The position numbers and the translations under genes were made by a program. Below are positions 36,599 through 46,273 of a DNA stretch of 64,000 bases, one piece after another. The notes under the pieces were generated by a model, which did no database searches, had not been told where the DNA came from, and worked only from the letters and a program-made list of their open reading frames with translations. Position 1 is the first letter of the stretch, and each line of letters opens with the position of its first letter. Location of the stretch: the NCBI RefSeq assembly GCF_011516885.1, contig NZ_WOTD01000001.1, positions 62,001-126,000 on the forward strand. The letters are read 5' to 3'. This stretch comes from Acetobacter lambici (GTDB lineage: Bacteria; Pseudomonadota; Alphaproteobacteria; Acetobacterales; Acetobacteraceae).

Positions 36599-37115
36599 CC
36601 TTATTTTTACACGCCGTTTTTCCATGGGACACCGCCTTATTCACGGTGCCAGCGAGAACTGCGCCCTGCCCCACGGACACAACGAATTTGTAACCGTTCG
36701 GCTTAAACCCACCAGCCTCACCCGGCTGGACGGGGCTGGGAACATGCCGGTCTCTTTCCAAAAAGCCAAACAGACCTGGCACCGCTTTGTGGATGAACGG
36801 CTGGACCACGCACTCCAGCTTGCGGGGGATGACGCGCTTCTGGCGTGGTTTAAAGCACACGAACCCGCACGGGCGGCCCGCATTGTGGTCACCCCCGGCG
36901 ACCCGACAACCGAACTGATGACCTGCCTGCTCATGGCCAAGGTCAACGCCTTTCTGCTAGCCGAGGGTGGGGTTTTACACTGCTCTGAACTGAGCATTGA
37001 GGAAACGCCCACCAATACAGTCAGCTTTGAGGGCGACCCGGCAGATTTTATTCCCCACACCGCCACGCAGCAGACCCACTGGTGGAACCGCGCGGATATG
37101 AGCGTGTCCGACTGA
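36591..37115 (+). CDS. queD: 6-carboxytetrahydropterin synthase
   Basis: Makes the QueE substrate from dihydroneopterin triphosphate. From ATG 36591 the product is 174 aa; zinc-binding His occur in SMGHRLI and PHGHNEF, with the catalytic Cys just before (ENCALPHGH), and the His/Glu end in [13 protein letters not shown]. It is longer than the 120-aa E. coli protein, with an insertion around the [12 protein letters not shown] segment. The start overlaps queC by 8 nt, which argues for coupling. Confidence 0.9.
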   Translation: MPDLIFTRRFSMGHRLIHGASENCALPHGHNEFVTVRLKPTSLTRLDGAGNMPVSFQKAKQTWHRFVDERLDHALQLAGDDALLAWFKAHEPARAARIVVTPGDPTTELMTCLLMAKVNAFLLAEGGVLHCSELSIEETPTNTVSFEGDPADFIPHTATQQTHWWNRADMSVSD

Positions 37116-37127
37116 AATCAGGCTTTT

Positions 37128-37156
37128 GCCCCCCGTATAGCCAGAATACGGAGGGC
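37128..37156. terminator. Hairpin between convergent queD and mqo
   Basis: Arms GCCCCCCGTAT (37128-37138) and ATACGGAGGGC (37146-37156) pair with one mismatch and a 7-nt loop. There is no clear T-run on either side, so termination is inferred from its place between two converging genes. Confidence 0.45.
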
Positions 37157-37163
37157 AGGCAGA

Positions 37164-38660
37164 TTACTGGGTAAGACCAAGAACCTGCGTTGTTTTATCA
37201 AAAATTTCTTCGCACATATCGGGGTGGCGCGAGAGCTTTTGCCCGAAGGATGGAATAATCTGGCACAGCTTGTCCGTCCATTCCGGCATTTTGGTCGGGA
37301 AGCATTTCTGTAAAACGTTCAGCATGATCGGTGCCGCAGTAGACGCACCGGGCGATGCCCCCAGCAGAGCCGCGACCGAACCATCCTCGCTAGCGATCAC
37401 TTCCGTGCCAAATTGCAGCACACCACCTTTGGCGGCATCCTTCTTAATAATCTGCACGCGCTGACCTGCCACAACCAGTTCCCAATCCTTGGCCTGCGCG
37501 TTGGGGATGAAGTCCTGCAAAGCCTTAATCCGCGCCCCCTGCCTCTGCATGACCTGCTCGATCAGGTATTTGGTCAGGGCCCAGTTGTCACGCGCAACGG
37601 CCAGCATGGGGCCAATGTTATCCGCCCGAACAGAAAGCGGCAGATCCATAAGGGAGCCCTGCTTTAAAAAGCGTGTGGAAAAACCAGCATAAGGGCCAAA
37701 GAGCAATGCGGGATTGCCATCGATCATACGCGTATCAAGGTGCGGCACGGACATCGGGGGCGCACCCACAGATGCCTTGCCGTAAATCTTGGCGTGGTGC
37801 TGAGCAATCAGGTCCGGGTTGGTGCAACGCAGGAACTGCCCGCTCACCGGAAAACCACCAATACCACGAGCCTCGGGTATGCCTGTTTTTTGCAGCAGGG
37901 AAAGAGCCCCACCACCACTCCCAATAAAGACAAACCGGGCATTAACCTCGCGCTGGGTGTTCTGGCGCAGGTCGCGTACTTTCAGCTTCCAGCCATCGCT
38001 GCCATTACGGGCAATATCACTCACCTCGTGCTGGGTGTGCAGTGTGCAGGCCGGAGTGCTGGCTAGGTAGGTGAACAAAAGGCGGGTAAGCGCGCCAAAA
38101 TTGACATCCGTACCCTTAAGGCTGCGGGTCAGGGCCAGTTTTTGTCCGGCAGGCCGATCACGCATGATCAACGGTGCCCACTGCGTGATCTGGGCTGTAT
38201 CTTCCGTATATTCCATGCCCGAAAACAGCGGGTGCTGGGAGAGTGCTTCGTAACGTTTACGCAGGAACGCCACGTTGTCGTCCCCCCAGACAAAGCTCAT
38301 ATGCGGGACAGGCGTTAAAAAGTTTTTGGCCGAGACAATAATCTGGTTTTCCACCAGATAGGACCAGAACTGGCGAGAAATCTGGAACTGTTCGTTCACC
38401 CCCACGGCCTTGGTAATATCCACCGTGCCGTCCGACCCTTGGGGGGTGTAATTCAGTTCACACAGAGCGGAATGCCCGGTCCCTGCATTATTCCACGCAT
38501 TGGAGCTTTCTTCCGCAACGCTGCCCAGACGCTCAAAAACGCTGATGCTCCAGTCAGGCTGGAGCTGCCGCAGCAATGTCCCCAACGTAGCACTCATGAC
38601 GCCGCCGCCGATCAGGACGACATCAACGGAAGAAGCGGTATCGGTCGTGGTGGAACTCAT
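37164..38660 (-). CDS. mqo: Malate:quinone oxidoreductase
   Basis: FAD-dependent, membrane-peripheral oxidation of malate to oxaloacetate feeding electrons into the quinone pool; in acetic acid bacteria it replaces NAD-linked malate dehydrogenase. From ATG 38660 the protein is 498 aa, with VDVVLIGGGVMSATLGTLL (FAD-binding), ESSNAWNNAGTGHSALCELNYTP split over the Mqo signature, GGFPVSGQFLRC, and the C-terminal LGASPGASTAAPIML. An in-frame extension to 38717 is not family-like. Monocistronic, divergent from the OsmC-like gene. Confidence 0.95.
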   Translation of the reverse strand: MSSTTTDTASSVDVVLIGGGVMSATLGTLLRQLQPDWSISVFERLGSVAEESSNAWNNAGTGHSALCELNYTPQGSDGTVDITKAVGVNEQFQISRQFWSYLVENQIIVSAKNFLTPVPHMSFVWGDDNVAFLRKRYEALSQHPLFSGMEYTEDTAQITQWAPLIMRDRPAGQKLALTRSLKGTDVNFGALTRLLFTYLASTPACTLHTQHEVSDIARNGSDGWKLKVRDLRQNTQREVNARFVFIGSGGGALSLLQKTGIPEARGIGGFPVSGQFLRCTNPDLIAQHHAKIYGKASVGAPPMSVPHLDTRMIDGNPALLFGPYAGFSTRFLKQGSLMDLPLSVRADNIGPMLAVARDNWALTKYLIEQVMQRQGARIKALQDFIPNAQAKDWELVVAGQRVQIIKKDAAKGGVLQFGTEVIASEDGSVAALLGASPGASTAAPIMLNVLQKCFPTKMPEWTDKLCQIIPSFGQKLSRHPDMCEEIFDKTTQVLGLTQ

Positions 38661-38939
38661 TATGGTCTCCGCGTTATCAGCCCCGCCCGCCGCGCCTGCG
38701 CATGGAAACGGGGCCAAAGATATAAGCCGGAATGCCCCTACTCCTGCCTGCTTGCAAGGTTTTACAGAGCGTTCACGACCATATTATTGAACGCAGTATA
38801 GGCACATTCTGACCCAAACACCTTTTCATCTCTGCGAGAGCAGCGCACCCGGTGTGAACTTTATCACCCACCAAGGCGTTGCTCCCCTATAGGATGCCTG
38901 TGAAAATATATGGGCGAACGGACAAAGGATACAGCCAGT

Positions 38940-39374
38940 ATGAGCCACATTACCAAACATGGCAGCGCCCATTGGGAAGGTGCCATTAAAACTGGCAAAG
39001 GGACCGTTTCCACCCAGAGTGGGGCATTAAACCAGCAGCCCTATGGCTTTAATACCCGTTTTGAAGGGCAACCCGGCACCAACCCCGAAGAACTTCTGGG
39101 AGCCGCGCACGCCGCCTGTTTTTCCATGGCCCTGTCGCTCATTCTGGGGGATGCGGGGCTAACCGCAACCTCCATTGATACGCAGGCGGATGTTAGTCTG
39201 AACAAAACGGATGGGGGCTTTGAAATTGCATCCATTGCCCTGACCCTGAAGGCCAGAATACCCAATGCAACGCAACCGCAGTTTTTGGAACTGGCCAACA
39301 AAGCCAAGGAAGGGTGCCCTGTGTCCAAGCTGTTCAGGGCACCGATTACGCTGGATGCAACCCTGCTCGGGTAG
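38940..39374 (+). CDS. OsmC/Ohr-family peroxiredoxin
   Basis: Thiol peroxidase for organic hydroperoxides. From ATG 38940 (AAGGA upstream) the 144-aa protein has the two redox Cys of the family in AAHAACFSMALS and KEGCPVSKLF, and the N-terminal HWEGAIKTGKGTVSTQSG sheet typical of OsmC rather than Ohr. Located between divergent mqo and convergent aroC, whose stop lies 3 bp beyond its own. Confidence 0.9.
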   Translation: MSHITKHGSAHWEGAIKTGKGTVSTQSGALNQQPYGFNTRFEGQPGTNPEELLGAAHAACFSMALSLILGDAGLTATSIDTQADVSLNKTDGGFEIASIALTLKARIPNATQPQFLELANKAKEGCPVSKLFRAPITLDATLLG

Positions 39375-39377
39375 GGG

Positions 39378-40451
39378 TTAGCCCCCTACCTGCCCACGGT
39401 GGCGGAGCAGATGGTCGGCCAGCACGCAGGCCATCATGGCTTCACCAACGGGTACTGCCCGAATGCCCACGCATGGGTCATGCCGCCCTTTGGTAATGAC
39501 CTGTGTTTCCACCCCATCCTTGGTAATGGACGGCACGGGAGTGAGCATGGAGCTGGTCGGCTTGACCGCAAAGCGGGCCACCACGGGCTGCCCGCTGGAA
39601 ATACCCCCCAGAACACCCCCCGCGTGGTTGGAGCCAAACTCAAGCGCGCCATTACGCATGAACAGGGCATCGGCATTTTCCGGGCCGGTCAGGGAGGCCG
39701 AGGCAAAGCCATCGCCAATTTCCACCCCTTTTACGGCGTTAATGCTCATAAACGCCGCAGCAATGTCTGCATCAAGCTTGCCGTAAATGGGAGCGCCCAG
39801 CCCTGCGGGCACCCCATCGGCGACAATCTCGATCACCGCACCAATGGACGAACCATCCTTGCGGATACCAGCCAGATACTCCGCCCAGTCCTCTACCACA
39901 CCGGCATCCGGGACAAAGAACGGGTTGCGCTCCACCTCGGCCCAGTCCCAGCGGGTCCGGTCAATATCCTTGGGGCCAAGCTGGACAAGGGCACCACGCA
40001 CCCGCACACCACTCCCCAGCACCTTACGGGCCACAGCACCGGCGGCAACGCGGCAGGCCGTCTCCCGTGCGGAGGAGCGCCCACCGCCACGATAGTCGCG
40101 GATACCGTATTTCAGGTCATAAACAAGGTCAGCGTGGCCGGGGCGATAGGTCTGGGCAATAGCGCCATAATCGCGCGACCGCTGATCCGTGTTCTCGATT
40201 ACGAGGGAGATGGGGGTGCCTGTCGTCTGCCCCTCAAACACGCCGGACAGAATGCGAACCTGATCAGGCTCCTGCCGCTGCGTGGTAAACGCCGACTGCC
40301 CCGGCCGCCTGCGGTCGAGAAAAGGCTGAATATCAGCCTCGCTCAACGCAATGCGCGGCGGACAGCCGTCAATAACACAGCCAATCGCGGGGCCATGGCT
40401 TTCGCCCCACGTTGTAACCCGGAACATATGCCCGAAAGTATTGTAGGACAC
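39378..40451 (-). CDS. aroC: Chorismate synthase
   Basis: Last step of the shikimate pathway, FMN-dependent. The 357-aa protein starts [25 protein letters not shown] (GTG start at 40451), with RRRPGQS, the [17 protein letters not shown] and [20 protein letters not shown] blocks, and [17 protein letters not shown] near the end. It follows fabI by 8 bp on the minus strand, a conserved alphaproteobacterial pair. Confidence 0.96.
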   Translation of the reverse strand: MSYNTFGHMFRVTTWGESHGPAIGCVIDGCPPRIALSEADIQPFLDRRRPGQSAFTTQRQEPDQVRILSGVFEGQTTGTPISLVIENTDQRSRDYGAIAQTYRPGHADLVYDLKYGIRDYRGGGRSSARETACRVAAGAVARKVLGSGVRVRGALVQLGPKDIDRTRWDWAEVERNPFFVPDAGVVEDWAEYLAGIRKDGSSIGAVIEIVADGVPAGLGAPIYGKLDADIAAAFMSINAVKGVEIGDGFASASLTGPENADALFMRNGALEFGSNHAGGVLGGISSGQPVVARFAVKPTSSMLTPVPSITKDGVETQVITKGRHDPCVGIRAVPVGEAMMACVLADHLLRHRGQVGG

Positions 40452-40459
40452 GGCTGAGA

Positions 40460-41299
40460 TTAGTCTCCAGCAACAGAGATATCGGGCGCGGTCGGGTTTT
40501 TCATGCCGACCATATGGTACCCGCAGTCCACATGATGCACTTCCCCCGTAACACCAGAGGACAGGTCGGAGAGCATATACAGCCCTGCCCCACCCACTTC
40601 TTCCAGCATCACATTGCGTTCGAGTGGTGCGTTATACTGGTTCCACTTCAGAATATAGCGGAAGTCACCAATACCGCTGGCAGCCAGCGTTTTGACCGGT
40701 CCGGCGGAAACCGCATTCACACGAATACCCTCAGACCCAAGGTCTGCGGCCATATAACGCACGGACGCCTCAAGAGCTGCCTTGGCAACGCCCATCACAT
40801 TATAATGGGGCATAACGCGCTCGGCTCCCAGATAGCTGAGCGTCAGCAGCGAACCGCCGTTTTTCATCAGTCCTGCGGCACGGCGTGCAACAGCCGTAAA
40901 GGAATAGCACGAAATATCCAGTGCGGTCAGGAACGCATCACGCGGGGTATCCACGTACCGTCCGCGCAGGAACTGCTTGTCGGCCCAGCCAATGGCGTGA
41001 ACAACAAAGTCCAGTTCACCCCATTCGCGTTCAATCGTGGCAAATGTTTCGTCTATGGCGGCATCATCGGTTACGTCGCATGGCAGAACCAGCTTGGCAC
41101 CAACACTTTCCGCCAGAGGCTGCACGCGCTTGCCCAACGCCTCGCCCTGATAGGTAAATGCCAGTTCGCCCCCCTGCGCGGCCACTGCGGATGCAATGCC
41201 CCATGCGAGAGAGCGGTCATTGGCAACACCCATCACCAGACCTTTTTTGCCCTTCATCAGCGTACCTTTTGCGGGCAGCTCGGCGTTGGGAGAAGACAT
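40460..41299 (-). CDS. fabI: Enoyl-ACP reductase, FabI type
   Basis: NADH-dependent last reduction of fatty acid elongation. The 279-aa protein has [20 protein letters not shown] (atypical Rossmann loop of FabI), VHAIGWADK, the catalytic Tyr/Lys pair in [13 protein letters not shown] and [14 protein letters not shown] shorter start at MKGKKG is possible. It complements fabDGF and acpP at 12164-15768 and is co-directional with aroC. Confidence 0.95.
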   Translation of the reverse strand: MSSPNAELPAKGTLMKGKKGLVMGVANDRSLAWGIASAVAAQGGELAFTYQGEALGKRVQPLAESVGAKLVLPCDVTDDAAIDETFATIEREWGELDFVVHAIGWADKQFLRGRYVDTPRDAFLTALDISCYSFTAVARRAAGLMKNGGSLLTLSYLGAERVMPHYNVMGVAKAALEASVRYMAADLGSEGIRVNAVSAGPVKTLAASGIGDFRYILKWNQYNAPLERNVMLEEVGGAGLYMLSDLSSGVTGEVHHVDCGYHMVGMKNPTAPDISVAGD

Positions 41300-41489
41300 G
41301 TGGGAACCTCAACCTACTTGTTTCGGAAAAAATTCTGGGTTTTCTGTAGGCGTGGTCGCATACACCGGCGCGTGAAACAAGCCCAAAGACGCATGGACGT
41401 GCTTTAAACTCGCATCGGGCAGGAGTATGGAATCACACAGGAAAGCGAGCAACGCCCCTTTCCATGACATTTAGACAAGAGTCCGAACC

Positions 41490-42128
41490 ATGCCGGAAAC
41501 AGACACAGCCGCCCCCTCCGTTCCCTTTACCGATCACCCCCTGATCGACCTGAGCGCGGATCCGTTCACGCTTTTTGACGCATGGATGCAGGACGCCGAA
41601 AAAGCGGAACCCTGTGACCCCAACGCCATGGTGCTGGCCACGGCCACGGCAGAAGGCCGCCCCTCCGCGCGCGTTGTTCTGCTCAAGGGCCATGACCGGA
41701 GGGGTTTTGTCTTTTACACCAACATGTTCAGCCGCAAAGGCCGCGAACTCGAGGCCAATCCATGCGCATCCCTGCTCTTTTACTGGAAGAGCCTGCGCCG
41801 CCAGATTCGAATCGAAGGGACCATATCCGAAGTCTCCAACGAGGAGGCAGATGCCTATTTTGCGAGTCGGAGCCGCATATCCCGCCTAGGGGCCATTGCC
41901 TCCGACCAGTCCCGCCCGCTTGCCGACCGTGATATTTTTGAGCAACGCCTTAAAAACGCGGAAGCAGAATTTGGCAACGGCCCGATCCCCCGCCCCAAAA
42001 ACTGGTCGGGCTACCGGGTCTGCCCGCAGCATTTTGAGTTCTGGCAGGAGCGCCCATACCGCCTGCATGACAGAGCCATATGGGAACAGCAAGGGAACGG
42101 CTGGGACGTCACACGGTTATATCCATAA
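41490..42128 (+). CDS. pdxH: Pyridoxamine 5'-phosphate oxidase
   Basis: FMN-dependent oxidation of PNP/PMP to pyridoxal phosphate. The 212-aa protein has ARVVLLKGHDRRGFVFYTNMFSRKG split over the FMN-binding block, LLFYWKSLRRQIRIEG, and the C-terminal FWQERPYRLHDR and WDVTRLYP. Full length. Divergent from fabI; 64 bp before the UspA gene. Confidence 0.94.
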   Translation: MPETDTAAPSVPFTDHPLIDLSADPFTLFDAWMQDAEKAEPCDPNAMVLATATAEGRPSARVVLLKGHDRRGFVFYTNMFSRKGRELEANPCASLLFYWKSLRRQIRIEGTISEVSNEEADAYFASRSRISRLGAIASDQSRPLADRDIFEQRLKNAEAEFGNGPIPRPKNWSGYRVCPQHFEFWQERPYRLHDRAIWEQQGNGWDVTRLYP

Positions 42129-42192
42129 GCGATCAGGCCATATCTTCCGCCATTCCGCGCGCCGCGCGCACAGATATTAAAGGAGCGACACA

Positions 42193-43071
42193 ATGAAAGA
42201 TGTCCGCAAAATTCTGCTTCCACTCCCCAGCACGTCCAATGCCGAGGCCGCTCTGGTGCGTGGTGGCAACTTTGCCCGCCGTTTTGGCGCGCATCTTGCC
42301 GTTCTGCACGTTCGCCCCGATGGGCGCGACATTGCCCCACTCGCTGGCGAGGGCATGTCCGGCGCCATGGTGGAAGACCTTATGCGCTCGGCTGATCACG
42401 AAAGTGCTCGCCATGCCCATGACGTCCATACGCTGTTCGAGCGCTATGCCGCCGAAAACCCCGACATCAAGGTTGTGCCGTTGCACAGCGCCTACCCCGA
42501 TGATGCCCCGAGCATAAGCTTTACCGTGGCGCGTGGCCCCGAAAGCGAAATTATTCCCGCTCAGGCCCGCCTGTCTGACTTTACTCTGGTGCCCCACCCC
42601 GATTCCGGGGATGAGGTCTCCTCCTCCGAAACGCTGCATGCGGTTCTGTTTGATAGCGGACGCCCCGTAGTCATGGCTCCACGCACCGCGCCGGTGGGGC
42701 TGATCAAACGTGTCTGCATTGGCTGGAATGGCACGGCGGAATCCTCCTCCGCCCTGCGTGGCGCGCTGGCATGGGCCCAGACAGCCGAAGCCGTGCGGGT
42801 TTTACACTGCGGCGACTACCAGCGCCGTGGTCCCAGCGCCAAAGACGTGGTGGAATACCTGGCCGCGCATGGCATTAAAGCGGATGCGGTCGAGTTTCAG
42901 CCAGTTGAGCGCGACGTGGGCAAAGGCCTGCTGGCCGCCTGCCGGGAGTTCGAGGCTGACATGCTGGCCATGGGGGCGTATTCACACTCCCGCCTGCGGC
43001 AGCTTATTCTGGGTGGTGTAACCCGCCACGTGCTGGAAACCGCAAGCATTACAGTGCTGATGAGCCGCTAA
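42193..43071 (+). CDS. Universal stress protein with two UspA domains
   Basis: A 292-aa cytoplasmic protein. The first domain (about 5-165) is divergent. The second (from about 170, RVCIGWNGTAESSSALRGALAWA) keeps the ATP-binding signature G-x2-G-x9-G in MGAYSHSRLRQLILGGVTRHVL. AGGAG lies 8 nt before the ATG. Proteins of this type respond to stress and energy limitation; the specific role is unknown. Confidence 0.88.
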   Translation: MKDVRKILLPLPSTSNAEAALVRGGNFARRFGAHLAVLHVRPDGRDIAPLAGEGMSGAMVEDLMRSADHESARHAHDVHTLFERYAAENPDIKVVPLHSAYPDDAPSISFTVARGPESEIIPAQARLSDFTLVPHPDSGDEVSSSETLHAVLFDSGRPVVMAPRTAPVGLIKRVCIGWNGTAESSSALRGALAWAQTAEAVRVLHCGDYQRRGPSAKDVVEYLAAHGIKADAVEFQPVERDVGKGLLAACREFEADMLAMGAYSHSRLRQLILGGVTRHVLETASITVLMSR

Positions 43072-43084
43072 ATACCATTTGGGG

Positions 43085-43138
43085 AATAAAACTCCCCGTC
43101 CCTCTTCATTTACAAAGCATGAAGGGGATCGGGGAGTT
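43085..43138 (-). terminator. Terminator of the TatD-MBL operon, overlapping the MBL stop
   Basis: Arms around AACTCCCCG (43090-43098) and CGGGGAGTT (43130-43138) extend inward through TCTTCAT/ATGAAGG with one bulge. On the minus strand the stem is followed by TTTTATT. The stop codon of the MBL gene lies inside the stem. Confidence 0.82.
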
Positions 43139-43916
43139 CAAAGCTCATACCATCCCACGCCGCTTCCATTCCCTGTGGAAGATTGTGCTGCATCCAGCCC
43201 CAGTCCATATCAGCCCCCATATGGGTCAGAATAATGCGCTCAGGCTGGATCAGAGCTTTCCACTCCAGCACCCGGTCCAGCCAAGCATGGGCTCCGTGTG
43301 GCGTTTTTTGAAAACAGTCCACCATCCATGTATGCAACCCCCGCAGGCATTCCACAGACTCTTCAGGGAGTTCCACAACATCCGTGCTGTAGGCAAACGC
43401 GCCACAACGAATACCCGTGGACGTGACATAGCCGTGATTCTGCTCAAACAGGGTAAACGCGTAACCCCCTATATTGACCGACTGCCTCAGCACAACAGGC
43501 TGGGCATCCAGTGCGGCCCGAAAAAAATAGGGCGTTGTGTTTGGCTTGAAGACATAACCAAACCGCTCCTGCAACTCGCCCAGCACCTCGGACGTACCGT
43601 AGGCGTTAATAGCTTTGCCAATCTGGCGGTTAATGCCCCTTAGCTCATCAATTCCGGCAACGTGGTCGGCATGGGCATGGGTATAGATCACGCTTTCAAA
43701 CGTACTGATGCCCTGCCCAAGCAACTGGGCGCGCAGGTCTGGTCCTGTATCAATCAGAATACCCGCCCCATTATCCATCCTTAAAAAAATGGATGCACGG
43801 GAGCGCCTGTTCCGGGGTTCGGTTGGATCGCACGCTCCCCACTGGCCATAGCCATCCGCCCCACCCAGGGCAGGCACGCCAGATGAGCCGCCACATCCGA
43901 GCACATTAACCTTCAT
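43110..43916 (-). CDS. MBL-fold metallohydrolase, PhnP-like
   Basis: A 268-aa metallo-beta-lactamase-fold hydrolase. THAHADHVAGIDELR is the H-x-H-x-D-H metal site, with ILIDTGPDLRAQLL before it, FEQNHGY, AYSTDVVEL and ILTHMGADMDW later. It resembles PhnP-like cyclic phosphodiesterases. In alphaproteobacteria this gene follows metG-tatD, as here (18 bp after tatD), and is the last gene of the 50913-43110 operon. Substrate unknown. Confidence 0.88.
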   Translation of the reverse strand: MKVNVLGCGGSSGVPALGGADGYGQWGACDPTEPRNRRSRASIFLRMDNGAGILIDTGPDLRAQLLGQGISTFESVIYTHAHADHVAGIDELRGINRQIGKAINAYGTSEVLGELQERFGYVFKPNTTPYFFRAALDAQPVVLRQSVNIGGYAFTLFEQNHGYVTSTGIRCGAFAYSTDVVELPEESVECLRGLHTWMVDCFQKTPHGAHAWLDRVLEWKALIQPERIILTHMGADMDWGWMQHNLPQGMEAAWDGMSFELPDPLHAL

Positions 43917-43934
43917 ACCCCGCTCTCTCCCGCT

Positions 43935-44738
43935 CTAGCGCGCCTTGCGGAACAACCGCTGGAAATTACGTGTTGTGTGCTCGGCAAACACCGCCACATC
44001 CAGATCACGCTCGCGCGCAATACGGCCTGCCGTGTGTGCAACAAAGGCTGGCTGGTTCCGTTTGCCGCGCTGTGGCACGGGAGCCAGATAAGGGGCATCT
44101 GTTTCGACCAGAATACGGTCTATGGGCAACTCCCGGGCAACAGTGCGGATTTCCTCACATTTGGGAAATGTCGCAATGCCTGAAAAACTGACATACCCAC
44201 CAAGGGCCACCACCCTCCGGGCCAGATCAGGGCCAGAGGCAAAGCAGTGCAGCAGAATAGGAAACGTGCCTTTGGCGGATTCATCCTCCAAAATAGCGGC
44301 TACATCCTCATCCGCCTGCCGAGCATGGATGATGACGGGAATATCCATCTCCCGTGAGGCCTGAATATGCCTGCGGAAGCTTTCCTGCTGGAGCGGGCGT
44401 ACATTGTCCTGACCATGGAAATAATCCAGACCCGTCTCCCCTATCCCAATCACCTCCGGGGCATCTGCCAGCGCCACAATATCCTGCAACTGCGGTACCG
44501 GGGTTTCCTCCACATGGTCGGGGTGCGTGCCAACCGTGCACCATACCCGCATCTCCGGGCGGCTGAAGCCGGTCAGGCGCTTTTGCTCCGCCGCATGGGC
44601 CAGACGCGTACCAATAGTGACCATGCCACTCAGCCCCGCCTCTTTGGCGGCGTTGAGCAGAACCGGCAGTTCCTCGTCCGAAAAATGGTCGAGATGGCAG
44701 TGGGAGTCGATCAGTCCGGGCATGGTTGCATCAGTCAT
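43935..44738 (-). CDS. TatD family metal-dependent DNase
   Basis: A 267-aa amidohydrolase-fold protein with metal ligands in LIDSHCHLDHF, GIGETGLDYFHG, IIHARQAD, LLHCFASG and LVETDAPYLAPVPQRGKRN. Members are 3'-5' exonucleases linked to DNA repair and quality control. ATG 44738 overlaps the metG stop by 4 nt, so it is co-translated with it. Confidence 0.93.
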   Translation of the reverse strand: MTDATMPGLIDSHCHLDHFSDEELPVLLNAAKEAGLSGMVTIGTRLAHAAEQKRLTGFSRPEMRVWCTVGTHPDHVEETPVPQLQDIVALADAPEVIGIGETGLDYFHGQDNVRPLQQESFRRHIQASREMDIPVIIHARQADEDVAAILEDESAKGTFPILLHCFASGPDLARRVVALGGYVSFSGIATFPKCEEIRTVARELPIDRILVETDAPYLAPVPQRGKRNQPAFVAHTAGRIARERDLDVAVFAEHTTRNFQRLFRKAR

Positions 44739-46273
44739 GACGGCTCCGGTTCAACATAACGGGGGAAAATACCCTGTGGCGCAGGCAGTTGCCGCCCACC
44801 GGGCAAAACAACCTCAAGAGCTGCAAATGTCCGCTCGTTTTCGCCCACACCAAGCTGGTCCAGCATGCGCGCCATGCTATGCGGCATAAAGGGCTGAAGC
44901 ATGGTAGCTATCCCACGCAGAGCATCCAGCAGAACACGCAGCACATCGGCCATACGCTCTGCATCGGTCTTACGCAGCGCCCACGGTGCCTGATGATCAA
45001 TATAGGCGTTACAGGCGCGGATCACCTTCCACACATCTTCGAGCGCATCGGTCAGTGCGCACCGTTCAAACTGCGCGGCCAGAAGCTGCGGCAAAACGCT
45101 CACCTGCCCCAGCAGCTTCTGGTCTTCTTCTGTCAGCGTCCGCCGTTCGGGCAGAATGCCTCCACAGTTGCGCGCGACCAGAGAGAGGGTCCGCTGCGCC
45201 AGATTGCCCAGATCGTTGGCAAGCTCCACGTTGTTACGCGTGATCAGCGCTTTACGTGACAGGTCACTATCCCCGCCAAAGGGCACCTCACGCAGCACGA
45301 AGAACCGAACAGCATCCAACCCAAAATCCGCAACCAGTTCCCTGGGGTCCACCACATTGCCCACGGATTTGCTCATCTTCTGGCCCTCAATGGTCCACCA
45401 GCCGTTGGCAAAAACCTTTTTGGGCAGGTCAATGCCCGCAGCCATAAGGAAGGCAGGCCAGTAAATGGCATGGAAACGGGCAATATCCTTGCCCACAAGG
45501 TGCAGGCTGGCAGGCCAGTAGGCCATACGTGGCGCATCTGTATCGGGGTAACCGAGCGCGCTCAGGTAATTGGCCAGCGCATCAAACCACACATACATAA
45601 CGTGCTGGTCATCCCCCGGTACGGGAATGCCCCACTTAAAGCTCGTACGGCTGATGGAGAGGTTCCTTAACCCCTGTTTGACAAAGCTGATAATTTCGTT
45701 GCGCGTACCATGGGGACCAAGGAATTCCGGATGCTGCTCGTACAGTTCGAGCAGGCGGTCCTGATAATCGGCAAGACGAAAAAAGTAGGATGGCTCCTTA
45801 ACCCACTCCACAGGCGCACCTGTGGGGGCTACTTTTTTGCCATCCGGGCCTGTGACCAGTTCATCTTCGCCATAAAAACATTCATCACGCAGAGCGTACC
45901 AGCCTTCGTACGCGTCCAGATAGATGGCACCGTTATCGGCCACCTTGCGCCAAAGGGCCTGTGCGCTGGCAATATGCCGCGGCTCCGTTGTGCGAATAAA
46001 ATCATCGTACGAAATAGCCATGGCGTCGGCCATGGAGCGGAAGTTGGCCGAAACACTATCCGCAAATTCCTTCGGGGCCACACCAGCAGCCTGCGCTGCC
46101 TGCTCCACCTTTTGCCCGTGTTCGTCCGTACCTGTCAGAAAAAAAACATCATCCCCCGCCAGACGATGGAAGCGCGCCATAACATCCGCTGCAATGGACG
46201 TGTAGGCGTGGCCGATATGCGGTGCTCCGTTCACGTAATAAATGGGGGTAGTCACATAGAAACGACGGGTCAT
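44735..46273 (-). CDS. metG: Methionyl-tRNA synthetase
   Basis: Charges tRNA-Met. The 512-aa class I enzyme has HIGH at residues 19-22, FFLTGTDEHGQKV, and KMSKS in GQKMSKSVGNVV. No cysteine zinc knuckles and no C-terminal EMAPII-like domain are seen, which makes it the short form common in alphaproteobacteria. Overlaps holB (4 nt) and tatD (4 nt). Confidence 0.97.
   Translation of the reverse strand: MTRRFYVTTPIYYVNGAPHIGHAYTSIAADVMARFHRLAGDDVFFLTGTDEHGQKVEQAAQAAGVAPKEFADSVSANFRSMADAMAISYDDFIRTTEPRHIASAQALWRKVADNGAIYLDAYEGWYALRDECFYGEDELVTGPDGKKVAPTGAPVEWVKEPSYFFRLADYQDRLLELYEQHPEFLGPHGTRNEIISFVKQGLRNLSISRTSFKWGIPVPGDDQHVMYVWFDALANYLSALGYPDTDAPRMAYWPASLHLVGKDIARFHAIYWPAFLMAAGIDLPKKVFANGWWTIEGQKMSKSVGNVVDPRELVADFGLDAVRFFVLREVPFGGDSDLSRKALITRNNVELANDLGNLAQRTLSLVARNCGGILPERRTLTEEDQKLLGQVSVLPQLLAAQFERCALTDALEDVWKVIRACNAYIDHQAPWALRKTDAERMADVLRVLLDALRGIATMLQPFMPHSMARMLDQLGVGENERTFAALEVVLPGGRQLPAPQGIFPRYVEPEPS

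Noticed and set aside
39399-40457. Long open frame antisense to aroC (352 codons)
   Set aside because: Shadow of chorismate synthase. The same applies to 25385-26428, 40514-41407, 47762-48850 and 62264-63391 opposite other real genes.
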